DNA of 64,000 nt from Corynebacterium hylobatis. GTDB taxonomy: Bacteria; Actinomycetota; Actinomycetes; Mycobacteriales; Mycobacteriaceae. The stretch is from positions 1 through 64,000 of the forward strand of contig NZ_RXHJ01000002.1 of assembly GCF_003955685.1 (NCBI RefSeq). Direction: 5' to 3'. A program made the translations under genes and the position numbers. Below, one piece after another: positions 18,188 through 27,015 of this stretch. Within the stretch, counting starts at the first letter, position 1; each line of letters begins with the position of its first letter. The notes beneath the pieces were generated by a model that made no database searches, had not been told where the DNA came from, and saw only the letters and a list, made by a program, of their open reading frames with translations.

Positions 18188-20145
18188 AAGAGTTCCTTCT
18201 GCCCGTTGTCCCCTGCTACGCCGAACTTCTGGCACTTGCGGCGCAGCGGGCAGATATCGCAGGCCGGATTCTCAATGGTGCACACGGTCCTGCTCAGCTC
18301 GAAGAGTGCGAGGTGAACAGCTCGCGCGTGCTCGTTCATTCCGAGCATGCGGGCGATACTCAGACGTCCTTCTGAGAGCTTGTTCCGACTCTCCATGTCC
18401 ATTCCCTGGAACCTGGTGGTGATCCGGAGAATGCCCTTGGCGACGATGACCGGTTCCTCGCTCTTGTTTCCCTCTGCATCAGCAGTCGGAGCAGAGAGCT
18501 CCAGTAAATCGATGAGAGCGGGATTGACGGAGGGTAGCTTTTCCCTGCTGATACGCGGTTCCCACAGTGCGCTGGTATCCCGTCGGATCTCGTCCGCGAG
18601 CTTCTCCAGACGCATGATGCGCTTCTCGAACCGCTTCCCGGTGAAGACTGACCTTAGGACCTTCACAGATTCCTCTGGGACCGGCTGTCCCGGGACAGGA
18701 CCGGGAAGTTCCTTGATGAGAGGCCAGATCATACGTAGTTCTTCGCGGGAAGCCCTCTCCAGGAAGATCTCACAGATGAGGACCTTCCAGCGGTCACCAG
18801 TGCGCAGCCAGGGTTGAAGAAGGGCATCTTCGGGAAGATTCCGGTACCAGTCTGCGAGGACCATCGAGATCTCACGGGCCTGCACCCCCTTTTTGCTGCC
18901 CCGCTGGAGTGCATCAAGTGCGGCTGCACCAATAGCCTCACCCAGTCGGACAGGGACGGCGTTTCCGATCTGGCGGAAGGCGGCGCTGGGAGGACCACTG
19001 AATCGGAAATCATCCGGGAAAGTCTGCAGACGGGCAGCTTCCCGGACAGTGAGGGTACGCGACTGCCGCGGGTGGATGAAGCCGTAGCCATCCTTGGCGA
19101 TATGTGCCGTGATGGTGCGTGAGAGGTCGTTCTCATCCAGACGCTTGTACTTGTCATTGAAAATGTCGGAACGATAGCGACGCAGGCGCTCCGGAAGCTC
19201 CGAGTACTTCGTTTCGGCAGTCATGAGCTCGAAGGCCTCACGGTCGTCTTCACGGACCGGACGGGTGATGTGGTCGTATAGCCTGTTGGATTCTCCGGCA
19301 GGAACATTCCTCCGGATGTACTTCTGGAAATCCGTGACCGGACCCCTGTACTCTGCCCAACCGTCGGCGCCTCCCGGAGGACGCCAGCCGCCCTCCACCT
19401 CAGGCATGTCCCCGATTGCATTCCAGACCGTGACCTTCTTCGTGGTCTCTTCGGGCCAGTCGAACTTGATGTTGTCCCGCATAGCCACCAGAATCAGACG
19501 CTGGCGGAACTGAGGAACTCCATAGCGCCAGGTATCCACCACTTTCTCCTCGACGCTGTAACCGATCTGCTCCAGCTCCTCTATCATGCTCCGCAGGATG
19601 AACATCTCGTTGTCGAGTGCCATGTCAGGAACGTTCTCCATGATGACAATCTTCGGTCGTGCCAGGTAGACCACCTCAAGATAGGCACGCCAGAGGTTGC
19701 GCCGCTGGTCCTCTGGATCGCGTTCACCCTTCTCCACCAGGTGCCGGATGCCGGATCTTCCTGCCTTGGAGAAAGGTTGACAGGGAGGGCCTCCGGCAAG
19801 GACCTCAATGTTGGCGTCAAGCATGACCTGTGCGACGCGCTCAACATTCTCCGTCGTAGCCAAGTCCCAATCAACGGACATTCCAGGGAAACGCGCGGAA
19901 TGAGTCTCCACTGCGTAGTCATAATGGTCGACTCCGAAAATGACCTCAATACCCGCGTTCACCAGTCCCTGGCTCAGACCTCCTGCTCCAGCGAAAAGGT
20001 CAGCTCCGAGGATAGCTCCCGCCTTCCTCCTCTCAGCCGCGTAGGAGGTAAGTTCTTCCACCGTCCTGCAGTATTGCGGGTGAGGGGGTAGTTTCACATA
20101 GGGGCCACGAACCTGGCTAACTGCGTACTCGTCTACTTTTTTCAC
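18184..20145 (-). CDS. DNA cytosine-5 methyltransferase fused to an endonuclease-III-like Fe-S domain
   Basis: Methylates cytosine C5 in the recognition site, protecting host DNA. Motif I is ADLFAGAGGLSQG near residue 46, the catalytic motif IV is GGPPCQPFS near 117, motif VI is ENVPD near 168, motif VIII is QFRQRL and motif X is QIGNAVPV near 393. Residues about 440-653 form a second domain resembling the HhH-GPD DNA glycosylases (Nth/MutY). It ends in a perfect CX6CX2CX5C iron-sulfur loop (Cys622, 629, 632, 638). The hairpin LPSVNP lacks the usual glycines and lysine, and the catalytic Asp position reads VAKG. The first usable in-frame start after vsr is GTG at 20145; it lacks a good ribosome site, so the start is uncertain. 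Confidence 0.9.
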   Translation of the reverse strand: MKKVDEYAVSQVRGPYVKLPPHPQYCRTVEELTSYAAERRKAGAILGADLFAGAGGLSQGLVNAGIEVIFGVDHYDYAVETHSARFPGMSVDWDLATTENVERVAQVMLDANIEVLAGGPPCQPFSKAGRSGIRHLVEKGERDPEDQRRNLWRAYLEVVYLARPKIVIMENVPDMALDNEMFILRSMIEELEQIGYSVEEKVVDTWRYGVPQFRQRLILVAMRDNIKFDWPEETTKKVTVWNAIGDMPEVEGGWRPPGGADGWAEYRGPVTDFQKYIRRNVPAGESNRLYDHITRPVREDDREAFELMTAETKYSELPERLRRYRSDIFNDKYKRLDENDLSRTITAHIAKDGYGFIHPRQSRTLTVREAARLQTFPDDFRFSGPPSAAFRQIGNAVPVRLGEAIGAAALDALQRGSKKGVQAREISMVLADWYRNLPEDALLQPWLRTGDRWKVLICEIFLERASREELRMIWPLIKELPGPVPGQPVPEESVKVLRSVFTGKRFEKRIMRLEKLADEIRRDTSALWEPRISREKLPSVNPALIDLLELSAPTADAEGNKSEEPVIVAKGILRITTRFQGMDMESRNKLSEGRLSIARMLGMNEHARAVHLALFELSRTVCTIENPACDICPLRRKCQKFGVAGDNGQKELF

Positions 20146-20207
20146 TTGAGCAATGTACCGGGGGCCTCCGACACAAACCTTTCCGAAATATGAAATATTC
20201 GAACTGA

Positions 20208-20657
20208 CTATCGACCTGATGAGCTGATGTCTCTCCACACCCACTCGATCTCGTCGGCTATCTCTTCCGGATCGTCGTGCTCCCAGTAGTGGAGTGGAAG
20301 CCAACCCAAGGCTTCGAGGGCAGCATCCTTCTCGCGATCACGTTCCTGATTCCGTAAGAGTTTAGCCTTCCACCACTCTCGGTTGTTAAACGGCATGGTC
20401 CCGTGCAGCGGGCAGGCGTGCCAGAAACAACCATCGATGAAGACAGCTATCTTTGCCCGTGTGAAGGCGATATCGGGCGTGCCGGGTACTCCGCGGAAGT
20501 TGACCCGGAATCTCAGCCCCCTCCGATGGAGTTCGGACCGTACGGCCCGCTCAATCAGGGAACCGGCACGCGGCATGTTCCGCATCTGATTCCGCACATG
20601 AATATTGAGTGGTGCAGGCCTATCCCCCAGTTTCGGGACGGGGATAGGTCCAGACAT
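20208..20657 (-). CDS. vsr: Very-short-patch repair endonuclease Vsr
   Basis: Nicks DNA 5' of a T:G mismatch arising from 5-methylcytosine deamination, or in some restriction clusters may serve as a nuclease. The 149 residues contain the Vsr core: Asp62 in GTPDIAF and His80 in DGCFWHACPLHG, 18 apart as Asp51 and His69 are in E. coli Vsr. RNQERDREKD and a terminal LHYWEHD follow. The start is uncertain: ATG at 20657, a GTG at 20681 after AGGGG, or ATG at 20780, which overlaps the ImmA stop (ATGA) but adds 41 residues with no family similarity. The methyltransferase start lies 62 bases downstream. Confidence 0.9.
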   Translation of the reverse strand: MSGPIPVPKLGDRPAPLNIHVRNQMRNMPRAGSLIERAVRSELHRRGLRFRVNFRGVPGTPDIAFTRAKIAVFIDGCFWHACPLHGTMPFNNREWWKAKLLRNQERDREKDAALEALGWLPLHYWEHDDPEEIADEIEWVWRDISSSGR

Positions 20658-20776
20658 GCCTCCATTCTGCCTGATAATCACATTCCCCTCTCCACAGCAG
20701 GCCCATTGAACAGACGCTAATTCCTTCCTCAGTATGCAGCAGTTGTCCAGCGTCTCCCCTCCCGTTTGACTCGGCC

Positions 20777-21895
20777 TCATACCAACCTCAACTTCACCGG
20801 CCGCGCAGCCACGTTCACCATCGGCTCCACACTGCTCCCCCCCACCATGCGTAGCGCCGTAGAGAAGGTCAACGCGTGTACCTCACCGGCAGGAAGGCAC
20901 AGCTCCACTGCAGCGTCGGCAACCAAATAGTGCTTCGAACCGAAAACCTGGGGGAACACTCGGGAAGTCTCGTGGACCGACATCCCTTCGGGTTCCCCGT
21001 GCCGGTAACCACGGCGCTCCAGTTCAGCGCAGTTCTGCCGGTAGGCCCAGTCACTGAGCCAGCCGACCTTATGGGACGTGTAGGTGGCGGCCATCGCGGA
21101 AACACGAAAAATGGTCTTGAATTCCATCAGCTCGTCCACGGAAGGGTTCTGCGGGAGGTGCTCGATGATCGCGGTGTGGGGCATGAGGAACTCGGAGGCG
21201 AAGATGTCGGCCTCTCGCTCGTGGGCCGCCGCCACATCCTCATTCCGGTGCAGCGTCAGGTGTCCCAGCTCGTGCGCCACGTCGAAGCGGCTGCGCTCCG
21301 GGGTCTTGCGCCGTGCCAGGAAAATGAAGGGGGTTTCCCCCTGCCAGACGGAGTAGGCGTCGACTTCCTCGGCCAGGGCCGGCAGGCTGAACACCCGGAT
21401 GCCGTGGAATTCGGAGAGCTGCACCAGGTTGGGCAGCGGCCCGGTTCCCAGTCCCCACGCCTCGCGGAGCATTCGTGCCGCGGTGCGGGGGTCGTGGCCG
21501 CTGAGGTCCGGCAGGTTCGGAGCCCGCAGGCTGAAGCGTTGGGCGATCCAGCCGGCGATATCCATGGCGATGGCGCCGGCGGCCTTCGCAGCCTTCCGCT
21601 GGATCGCGGTGGTGGTACGACCGGCGCGGAAGTTGACCTCGGCGTCGGAAAGATCGGTGCAGTCGGCCAGGTGAAAGAAGCCGACGGGAAAGCTGAGGGC
21701 CCCGGAGAGATCGCCTGCCCGGGACAGCGGTGCGCCGTTGTTCTCGTAGGTGTTCACCGTCCGCGGGCTCACGCCGAGCTGGCGTGCCAGATCGGTCTTG
21801 GTCAGTCCGCGGCGTTGGCGGGCGATGGCGATCCGGCTCGGGGAGAGGAAACGGCTAGGCGGTGCGTCCCCGCTCCTCAACCGTGAACTCGACAT
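20777..21895 (-). CDS. XRE-family regulator fused to ImmA/IrrE-type metallopeptidase
   Basis: A 372-residue protein with a helix-turn-helix domain near residues 20-70 (ARQRRGLTKTDLARQLGVSP) and a zinc peptidase domain with AHELGHLTLH, HELGH being the metal motif, and a downstream EADIFASEFLMP glutamate. This architecture (COG2856) cleaves or relieves repressors in mobile elements and stress modules. Here it probably controls the R-M genes or acts with the small partner upstream. ATG 21895 follows GGGAGA. An earlier ATG at 21910 lies inside the upstream gene, whose end overlaps this one by about 40 bases. Confidence 0.88.
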   Translation of the reverse strand: MSSSRLRSGDAPPSRFLSPSRIAIARQRRGLTKTDLARQLGVSPRTVNTYENNGAPLSRAGDLSGALSFPVGFFHLADCTDLSDAEVNFRAGRTTTAIQRKAAKAAGAIAMDIAGWIAQRFSLRAPNLPDLSGHDPRTAARMLREAWGLGTGPLPNLVQLSEFHGIRVFSLPALAEEVDAYSVWQGETPFIFLARRKTPERSRFDVAHELGHLTLHRNEDVAAAHEREADIFASEFLMPHTAIIEHLPQNPSVDELMEFKTIFRVSAMAATYTSHKVGWLSDWAYRQNCAELERRGYRHGEPEGMSVHETSRVFPQVFGSKHYLVADAAVELCLPAGEVHALTFSTALRMVGGSSVEPMVNVAARPVKLRLV

Positions 21896-22529
21896 CGTGT
21901 TCTCCCGCATCCAGTGGTCGCCTCATCGTCGTCTTGTAGTCAATGGCCGGCAGGATCACCCTGATCCGCCAGCCGGTGAACCTGCCGCCCTTGATCCCCT
22001 CAGGAAGGGAGATCTCGGAGCGTAGTTCACCGTCGTCCCGGTAATAGATTAGGAACCAGGTCCCCGGTGGCGGGGCATCGGGGTCGGTTTTGTCGGACAG
22101 ATATTCGACGATCTCGGGAAATGCCAGTTGGCCGCCCAGGACGAATTCCTCGGTGGCCCTGCCCTTGCGCTTCTGTACGTTGGGGCAGGCTGTCGGCGAC
22201 TCAGAACCGGTCTCGGTGTTCCCGCCGAGCACAGAGAGCGTGTAGCTGCGGCTGAGATGACGCAGGTAGGGGCGGTTAGATCTGTCCTCGGAACGCCAGT
22301 GCCCCGTGTCCTGCAGTTCCTCCCGCAGGGTGCCCACGGTATAGGACCAGCGGCTGAAACCCGGCGCGGTGACCGGGAAGAAGGGGGTGAGGTTGCGTGC
22401 CGCAAGCTCACCGCTGCCCAGGGCATCCCGCACGGCGGCGGTGTCTATACCCATGTGCGCGAGGTATCCCTCCGCCTCCTCGGGCCCGACGATCTGCGGG
22501 AGGTCGCTTACCTGGAAGAGCGATTCCAT
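21855..22529 (-). CDS. Uncharacterised partner of the XRE-ImmA protein
   Basis: A 224-residue soluble protein with no recognised catalytic motif. The sequence has aromatic-rich patches (SRWSYTVGTLREEL, PPPGTWFLIYYRDDGEL), and its C-terminus looks like beta strands. It begins at ATG 22529 after AAGGAGA and is the first gene of the minus-strand group. Its end overlaps the XRE-ImmA start region. Genes in this position often encode the substrate, antitoxin or toxin partner of an ImmA/IrrE protein. That is inference only. Confidence 0.65.
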   Translation of the reverse strand: MESLFQVSDLPQIVGPEEAEGYLAHMGIDTAAVRDALGSGELAARNLTPFFPVTAPGFSRWSYTVGTLREELQDTGHWRSEDRSNRPYLRHLSRSYTLSVLGGNTETGSESPTACPNVQKRKGRATEEFVLGGQLAFPEIVEYLSDKTDPDAPPPGTWFLIYYRDDGELRSEISLPEGIKGGRFTGWRIRVILPAIDYKTTMRRPLDAGEHDVEFTVEERGRTA

Positions 22530-22687
22530 AACGTCTCCTTCGCACGATCCATCCGTTCCTCAAATTATTGCACGGAACCGGAAGACGGGGAAGCGGGCCC
22601 CGAATAAGCAATGCACCCGACGCTTTTCAGTAACGTCGGTGACAACAGCCAGTGACTCGGAGCCCGAAAGGTGGCAGCGAACGCACA

Positions 22688-23905
22688 ATGACCAGGACCT
22701 TCTTCCTCACCGAGGATCAGATCATCGAGAACTACAGCAATGCCGACAAGGAGGCGCTGGACCGCTTCTGGGACCTCGTCAGCCGGTTCGGCACCCCGAT
22801 GCGGGAACTCAACGGCGTGCGCACCACCTTCGTGTGGCGGGACCTGGGCGAGAATACCCCGATGCACCTGTACATGAACCGGATCACCGACAAACAGAAC
22901 TACGACGTCGGCCGGATGAAGCAGGTGCCGGGCGCGGACATCCATGTCCTCACCCTGGAGCTCGCCTCCACCCTCACTGCCTCCTACGGCTTCCAGTCGG
23001 CCGCCCAGAATGGGGAGCGCCCGAAGGGCCCGCCACCGCATGACCACTACCCCACGTATCTGGACACCCACAACCCCCGCGCGCTGGTGCGTGACGGCAT
23101 CAACGGGCTGTCCTTGTTCGAGGGGCCCTTCAACCGCTTCCGGCGGGAGTGGCACTTCGATGCCGGGGACATCGCCGGCACCCTGTTCAGCGAGGAGGTC
23201 CAGGTTGGTGGTGCTCTGCGGCGCCTCTGGCTCTACCTGCCCGCCGAAACCGGCGACGAGCCGCTGCCGTTGATGACGCTGTTTGACGCGGAGATCTGGT
23301 TCGGGCGCCTGCACCTGCCCGTCGCGCTGGAGAAGGCCGCCGCCGAAGGGAAGATACCGCCGATGGCGGTGCTGGGCGTGTCCAATGTGGACCGGGCGGA
23401 TCGGGTCGCCTCCCTGAGCGCCAACGAGGAGTTCCTCGCGGATGTCTCCGGTACCGCCACCATCTGGGCCGTCACCCATGCCGCCTCCCGTGGGGTCACG
23501 CTTGCCGGGCCGGAGGGCCAGATCATCGCCGGCCAGAGCTTGGGCGGGCTCTCCGCTCTAGTTTCCGCCCTGCGTGAGCCGCAGCGCTACCGGTGGGCCA
23601 TCGCGGCCTCCCCCTCCCTCTGGTGGGAGCCCGGCGAGAAGCGCGCACCCGCTGACTTGGGTGACCGCTCCGTCGACTGGCTCACCGAACAGTTCGGGAC
23701 CAGCAAGGATCCGGAGATCGAGACCAAAGTACTGCTCAGCGTCGGCGTCCGCGAGGGGTTGAGCGTGCCCCATGTCCACCTGATGGAGCAGACCATGCGC
23801 TACTTCCGTTGGGATGTAGGTCTCAACGTCTACGACGGCGGACACGATTTCGCGTGGTGGCGCATGGCGCTGATCGATGATCTGGAGCGGATCTTCGCGG
23901 GCTGA
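22688..23905 (+). CDS. fes: Enterochelin esterase-like siderophore hydrolase (Fes/IroE family)
   Basis: A cytoplasmic serine esterase that cuts imported ferric siderophores to release iron. The 405 residues comprise an N-terminal Fes-type beta domain (about 1-160) and an alpha/beta hydrolase domain with the nucleophile motif GQSLGG near residue 281 and the catalytic histidine in DGGHDFAWW near 385. The ABC importer genes follow after 117 bases that contain a DtxR box. ATG 22688 is preceded by GAAAGG at a rather long distance; a GTG at 22652 is possible. It is the first chromosomal gene after the island. Confidence 0.88.
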   Translation: MTRTFFLTEDQIIENYSNADKEALDRFWDLVSRFGTPMRELNGVRTTFVWRDLGENTPMHLYMNRITDKQNYDVGRMKQVPGADIHVLTLELASTLTASYGFQSAAQNGERPKGPPPHDHYPTYLDTHNPRALVRDGINGLSLFEGPFNRFRREWHFDAGDIAGTLFSEEVQVGGALRRLWLYLPAETGDEPLPLMTLFDAEIWFGRLHLPVALEKAAAEGKIPPMAVLGVSNVDRADRVASLSANEEFLADVSGTATIWAVTHAASRGVTLAGPEGQIIAGQSLGGLSALVSALREPQRYRWAIAASPSLWWEPGEKRAPADLGDRSVDWLTEQFGTSKDPEIETKVLLSVGVREGLSVPHVHLMEQTMRYFRWDVGLNVYDGGHDFAWWRMALIDDLERIFAG

Positions 23906-23940
23906 GGCCCCTGGGACCTCCTCCACCACCTCCGATTGCG

Positions 23941-23959
23941 ATAGGTAAGCCTCACCTCA
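23941..23959 (+). promoter_or_regulatory. DtxR-type iron box upstream of the siderophore permease genes
   Basis: ATAGGTAAGCCTCACCTCA matches the corynebacterial DtxR consensus TTAGGTTAGGCTAACCTAA at 14 of 19 positions and lies about 65 bases before the first permease gene. DtxR with Fe2+ represses such promoters, so the importer should be made under iron limitation. Confidence 0.75.
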
Positions 23960-24022
23960 ATAATGTGGTGGTTGTCATTCCCGCCATTCCTGTGAAGGAA
24001 CCCGCCCGGAAAGAGCCCCACG

Positions 24023-25129
24023 ATGTCCTCCCCGTCCATCTCTGTCGCCCCCGCGCCACCTACCCGGTCCCGGCTCCGGCCGGAGCCGAACACCTGGATC
24101 CGTTCCCTCGGGCTGGCGGCGATCATCGCAGTGGCGATGATCGGCCTGATGGTGCTCAGCCTGTTGGTCGGGGCACGTGCCACCAACTCCGCGGAGGTAC
24201 TGGCGGTGATCCCGCAGTCCCTGCGCTATGCCATGGATCCCGCCTTTGCCGCGACGATGCCCTTCCATGACCTGGTCATCCTCGTCGGCGGCATGCGGGT
24301 GCCGCGGACCTTCCTGGCTCTGATCGCCGGGGCTGCGCTCGGTGCCGCCGGAGCGCTCATCCAGGGTTTCACCCGCAACCCGCTGGCCGATCCCGGCATC
24401 CTGGGCATCAACGCCGGTGCCGCCGCTGCGGTGGCGGTCTCCCTGGCGTTGGGTGTCGTCTCCTCCCCCGACCACTTCGTCTGGCCGGCACTGATCGGCG
24501 CCAGCGCCGCCACACTGGTGGTCTTTGTCCTGGCCTCCGCCGGCCCCATCGCCGACAGCCCGCTCGGCTACATCCTGGCAGGCATGGCGCTCAGCGCCCT
24601 GCTCATGTCGGTGGTCAACGCACTGATGCTCAAAGATGCCGCGATCCTCGACGCCCTGCGCCTGTGGGCCACCGGTTCCGTGGCCAACCGGGATTTCAGC
24701 GTGGTCAAGGCGGTGCTGCCGCTGCTCATTCTCGGGCTCATCGCCGCGCTGCTGCTGGGGCGCACCCTCAACCTGCTGAGCCTCGGCGATGAGCTCGCCG
24801 CTGCCCTCGGCATCAACGTCACTGTCTCCCGCCTGGTGGGCATGTCCACCGTCGCGGTGCTCGGTGCGGTCGCGGTGGCGTGCGCCGGACCGGTGATGTT
24901 CATCGGCCTGGCCGCCCCGCACATGGTCCGCGCGGTCACCGGCCCTGACCACCGGGCAATCATCCCACTGTCCATCGGCCTGGGAGCGCTGCTCGCGCTG
25001 GTCGCAGACATCCTCGGACGGCTCATCGCCCGCCCCGGGGAACTGCCCATGGGTATCGTGCTGGCGTTGATCGGCGTGCCCTTCTTCATCATGCTCATCC
25101 GGCGCGGCAGGCTGCGGGGCGCACTGTGA
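24023..25129 (+). CDS. Siderophore ABC importer permease, FecCD family (first)
   Basis: A 368-residue inner-membrane subunit with about 10 hydrophobic helices, equivalent to FepD or the fag/ciu permeases of pathogenic corynebacteria. The FecCD signature RVPRTFLALIAGAALGAAGA is near residue 92, and NPLADPGILGINAGAAAAV follows. The C-terminal GDELAAALGINV contains the coupling helix that contacts the ATPase. It pairs with the next permease, whose GTG start overlaps its stop. Expression is probably DtxR-controlled through the box at 23941. Confidence 0.93.
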   Translation: MSSPSISVAPAPPTRSRLRPEPNTWIRSLGLAAIIAVAMIGLMVLSLLVGARATNSAEVLAVIPQSLRYAMDPAFAATMPFHDLVILVGGMRVPRTFLALIAGAALGAAGALIQGFTRNPLADPGILGINAGAAAAVAVSLALGVVSSPDHFVWPALIGASAATLVVFVLASAGPIADSPLGYILAGMALSALLMSVVNALMLKDAAILDALRLWATGSVANRDFSVVKAVLPLLILGLIAALLLGRTLNLLSLGDELAAALGINVTVSRLVGMSTVAVLGAVAVACAGPVMFIGLAAPHMVRAVTGPDHRAIIPLSIGLGALLALVADILGRLIARPGELPMGIVLALIGVPFFIMLIRRGRLRGAL

Positions 25130-26208
25130 GCACCACCGTCCATAAACCCGCCGCACTGCGCACCGGGCTGGTCTCCTGGCAGTGGAACCTGCGCCTGGCC
25201 TGCTGGCTGGTGCTCACCGCCGTGGCCACCGTCCTGTTCATGGCGCTGGGTATCACCCTGGGTGACTACCCCCTCACGCTCACCGAGGTGCTCACTGTCT
25301 TCGCCGGTGGAGGTACCGCCATCGAGCAGAAGGTGGTCCTGGACCTGCGGCTGGGCCGCGCGGTTGTCGGCGCCGCCGTGGGGGCCTGCCTGGCCTTCTC
25401 CGGGGCGCTGACCCAGACGGTGGCGCGCAACCCGCTGGCCAGCCCGGACATCCTCGGCATCACCAACGGGGCCTCCCTGGCCGCGGTCGCCGCGCTCATC
25501 CTCGGCGGGGCCGGGGCGGGCGGCACCCTCAGTGTCGGCGCGGAAGCGATGGTCTCCTCCCTCGGCGTGCCGGGCACAGCCGTGGTCGGTGCGTTGCTCA
25601 TCGCCGCGCTCATCTGGTTCATCGCGGGCCCCGTGCGTGGCGACATGATGAGCCTGGTCCTCATCGGCGTCGGCTGCTCCATCCTGCTCTCCGCGCTGAC
25701 CACCTGGCTGCTGGCCTGGGCGGAGCTGGACCGGGCGGCGGAGGCCCGCATGTGGCTGACGGGCAGCCTCAACGGCCGCGACCTCAACCACGCCTGGGCT
25801 CCGCTGGTGGTCTCCCTGCTGGCCATCGCCGCCGCCGGCTGGCTGGCCTTCCAGCTCGCCGCACTCTCCCTCGGCGAGGCCACCGCGCACGTGCTGGGCC
25901 ACAACGTGAGGATCACCCAGATGATTCAGCTGCTCACCGCGGTCATCCTCGCGGCGGTGGCGGTGTCTGCGGCGGGTCCCATCGGTTTCATCGCCTTCGT
26001 CACCCCGCAGATCGCGCGCCGGCTGGCCGGCACCGCCACTCCCCCGCTGGTGCTCTCCGCTTTCTGCGGGGCGGCGCTGCTCACCGGCGCCGATCTGTTC
26101 ACCCGCACGGTGGTGCCGTGGGAACTACCAGTCGGTGTGGTCACCGCCTTCTTCGGCGCGCCCGTGCTGCTGTATCTGATCATCTCGAACAACCGGAAAG
26201 TCAGGTGA
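25126..26208 (+). CDS. Siderophore ABC importer permease, FecCD family (second)
   Basis: The 360-residue second half of the heterodimeric channel, like FepG. It shares the NPLASPDILGITNGASLAAV block and the coupling-helix segment LSLGEATAHVLGHNV near the C-terminus, and has about 9-10 membrane helices. GTG start and TGA stop overlap both neighbours by GTGA, showing tight translational coupling with the permease before and the ATPase after it. Confidence 0.93.
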   Translation: MSTTVHKPAALRTGLVSWQWNLRLACWLVLTAVATVLFMALGITLGDYPLTLTEVLTVFAGGGTAIEQKVVLDLRLGRAVVGAAVGACLAFSGALTQTVARNPLASPDILGITNGASLAAVAALILGGAGAGGTLSVGAEAMVSSLGVPGTAVVGALLIAALIWFIAGPVRGDMMSLVLIGVGCSILLSALTTWLLAWAELDRAAEARMWLTGSLNGRDLNHAWAPLVVSLLAIAAAGWLAFQLAALSLGEATAHVLGHNVRITQMIQLLTAVILAAVAVSAAGPIGFIAFVTPQIARRLAGTATPPLVLSAFCGAALLTGADLFTRTVVPWELPVGVVTAFFGAPVLLYLIISNNRKVR

Positions 26209-26996
26209 GGGCCACCGTGTCTGCCGCCAAACTCGCCCTGCGGGACGTCTCCGTCGGCTACGGCCCGCGCCAGGTCATCCACGACGTCACCCTGGACATC
26301 CCGGCCGGTGCCGTGACCACGCTCATCGGCCCGAACGGCTGCGGGAAATCCACCCTGCTCAAATCGATGTGCGGGCTGCTCGAGCACAGCGGGGAGATTC
26401 TTCTCGACGCCCGCCCCCTCCACACCTATCCCCGCCGCGAACGCGCCCGCCTGCTGACCATGCTGCCACAGACCCCCACCGCCCCGGAGGGGCTGACGGT
26501 ACGCCAGCTCATCGCCCGGGGACGCCACCCCCACCAGTCCTGGCTGCAGCGCTGGTCGGCCGCCGACGAGCAGGCCGTAGACGAGGCGGTGCGCGCCGCG
26601 GGACTGGAGGAGCTGGTGGACCGCGGCGTCGGCACGCTCTCCGGTGGCCAACGCCAGCGCGTGTGGATCGCCATGGTGCTCGCCCAGGACACCGCGACGG
26701 TGCTTCTCGACGAACCCACCACCTACCTCGACCTCGCCCACAGCCTCAAGGTCCTGGAGCTGGTCACCGAACTCCAGGCCACGGCCGGGCGCACCATCGT
26801 CATGGTGCTCCACGACCTCAACCTGGCCGCGCGTTTCTCCGACCACCTGATCATCGTCGGTCCGGACGGCCGGATCGCCGCCACGGGCACCCCCGGACAG
26901 GTGTTGACGGAGGCGAACCTGGCGAAAGCTTTCAGACTATCAGCGCTGGTCAGCGAGGATCCCGTCAGTGGCGGTCCCCTGGTCATCCCCCGTTGA
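26205..26996 (+). CDS. Siderophore ABC importer ATPase (FepC family)
   Basis: A 263-residue ATPase that powers ferric-siderophore uptake. All motifs are present: Walker A GPNGCGKST, Q-loop MLPQTP, signature LSGGQRQR, Walker B TVLLDEPT and H-loop VLHDLNLA. The GTG at 26205 overlaps the previous stop; a second GTG at 26217 is an alternative only four codons further. The receptor lipoprotein gene follows after 70 bases and has its own DtxR box. Confidence 0.94.
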   Translation: MRATVSAAKLALRDVSVGYGPRQVIHDVTLDIPAGAVTTLIGPNGCGKSTLLKSMCGLLEHSGEILLDARPLHTYPRRERARLLTMLPQTPTAPEGLTVRQLIARGRHPHQSWLQRWSAADEQAVDEAVRAAGLEELVDRGVGTLSGGQRQRVWIAMVLAQDTATVLLDEPTTYLDLAHSLKVLELVTELQATAGRTIVMVLHDLNLAARFSDHLIIVGPDGRIAATGTPGQVLTEANLAKAFRLSALVSEDPVSGGPLVIPR

Positions 26997-27015
26997 GCCT
27001 CGCCGCACCCATTCC

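Larger units (their letters stand above)
9454..22529. other. Restriction-modification / defence island
   Basis: Ten genes in two convergent groups (plus strand 9486-18187, minus strand 22529-18184). Their sequence is visibly richer in A+T than the flanking genes and uses codons that are rare nearby, such as ATA, TTA and AGA. Protein families are those of a multi-component R-M system: Z1 ATPase, two PD-(D/E)XK nucleases (DUF4420 and Vsr), two GHKL ATPases, a C5-methyltransferase and an ImmA/IrrE protein. The left neighbour is a decayed hut locus and the right neighbour is an iron gene. No integrase, transposase, tRNA target or flanking direct repeat was found. Confidence 0.85.

Noticed and set aside
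20658..20776. N-terminal extension of Vsr from the ATGA overlap at 20780
   Set aside because: The 41 extra residues have no Vsr similarity and the DNA looks non-coding. The ATG at 20657 was preferred, though this is not certain.
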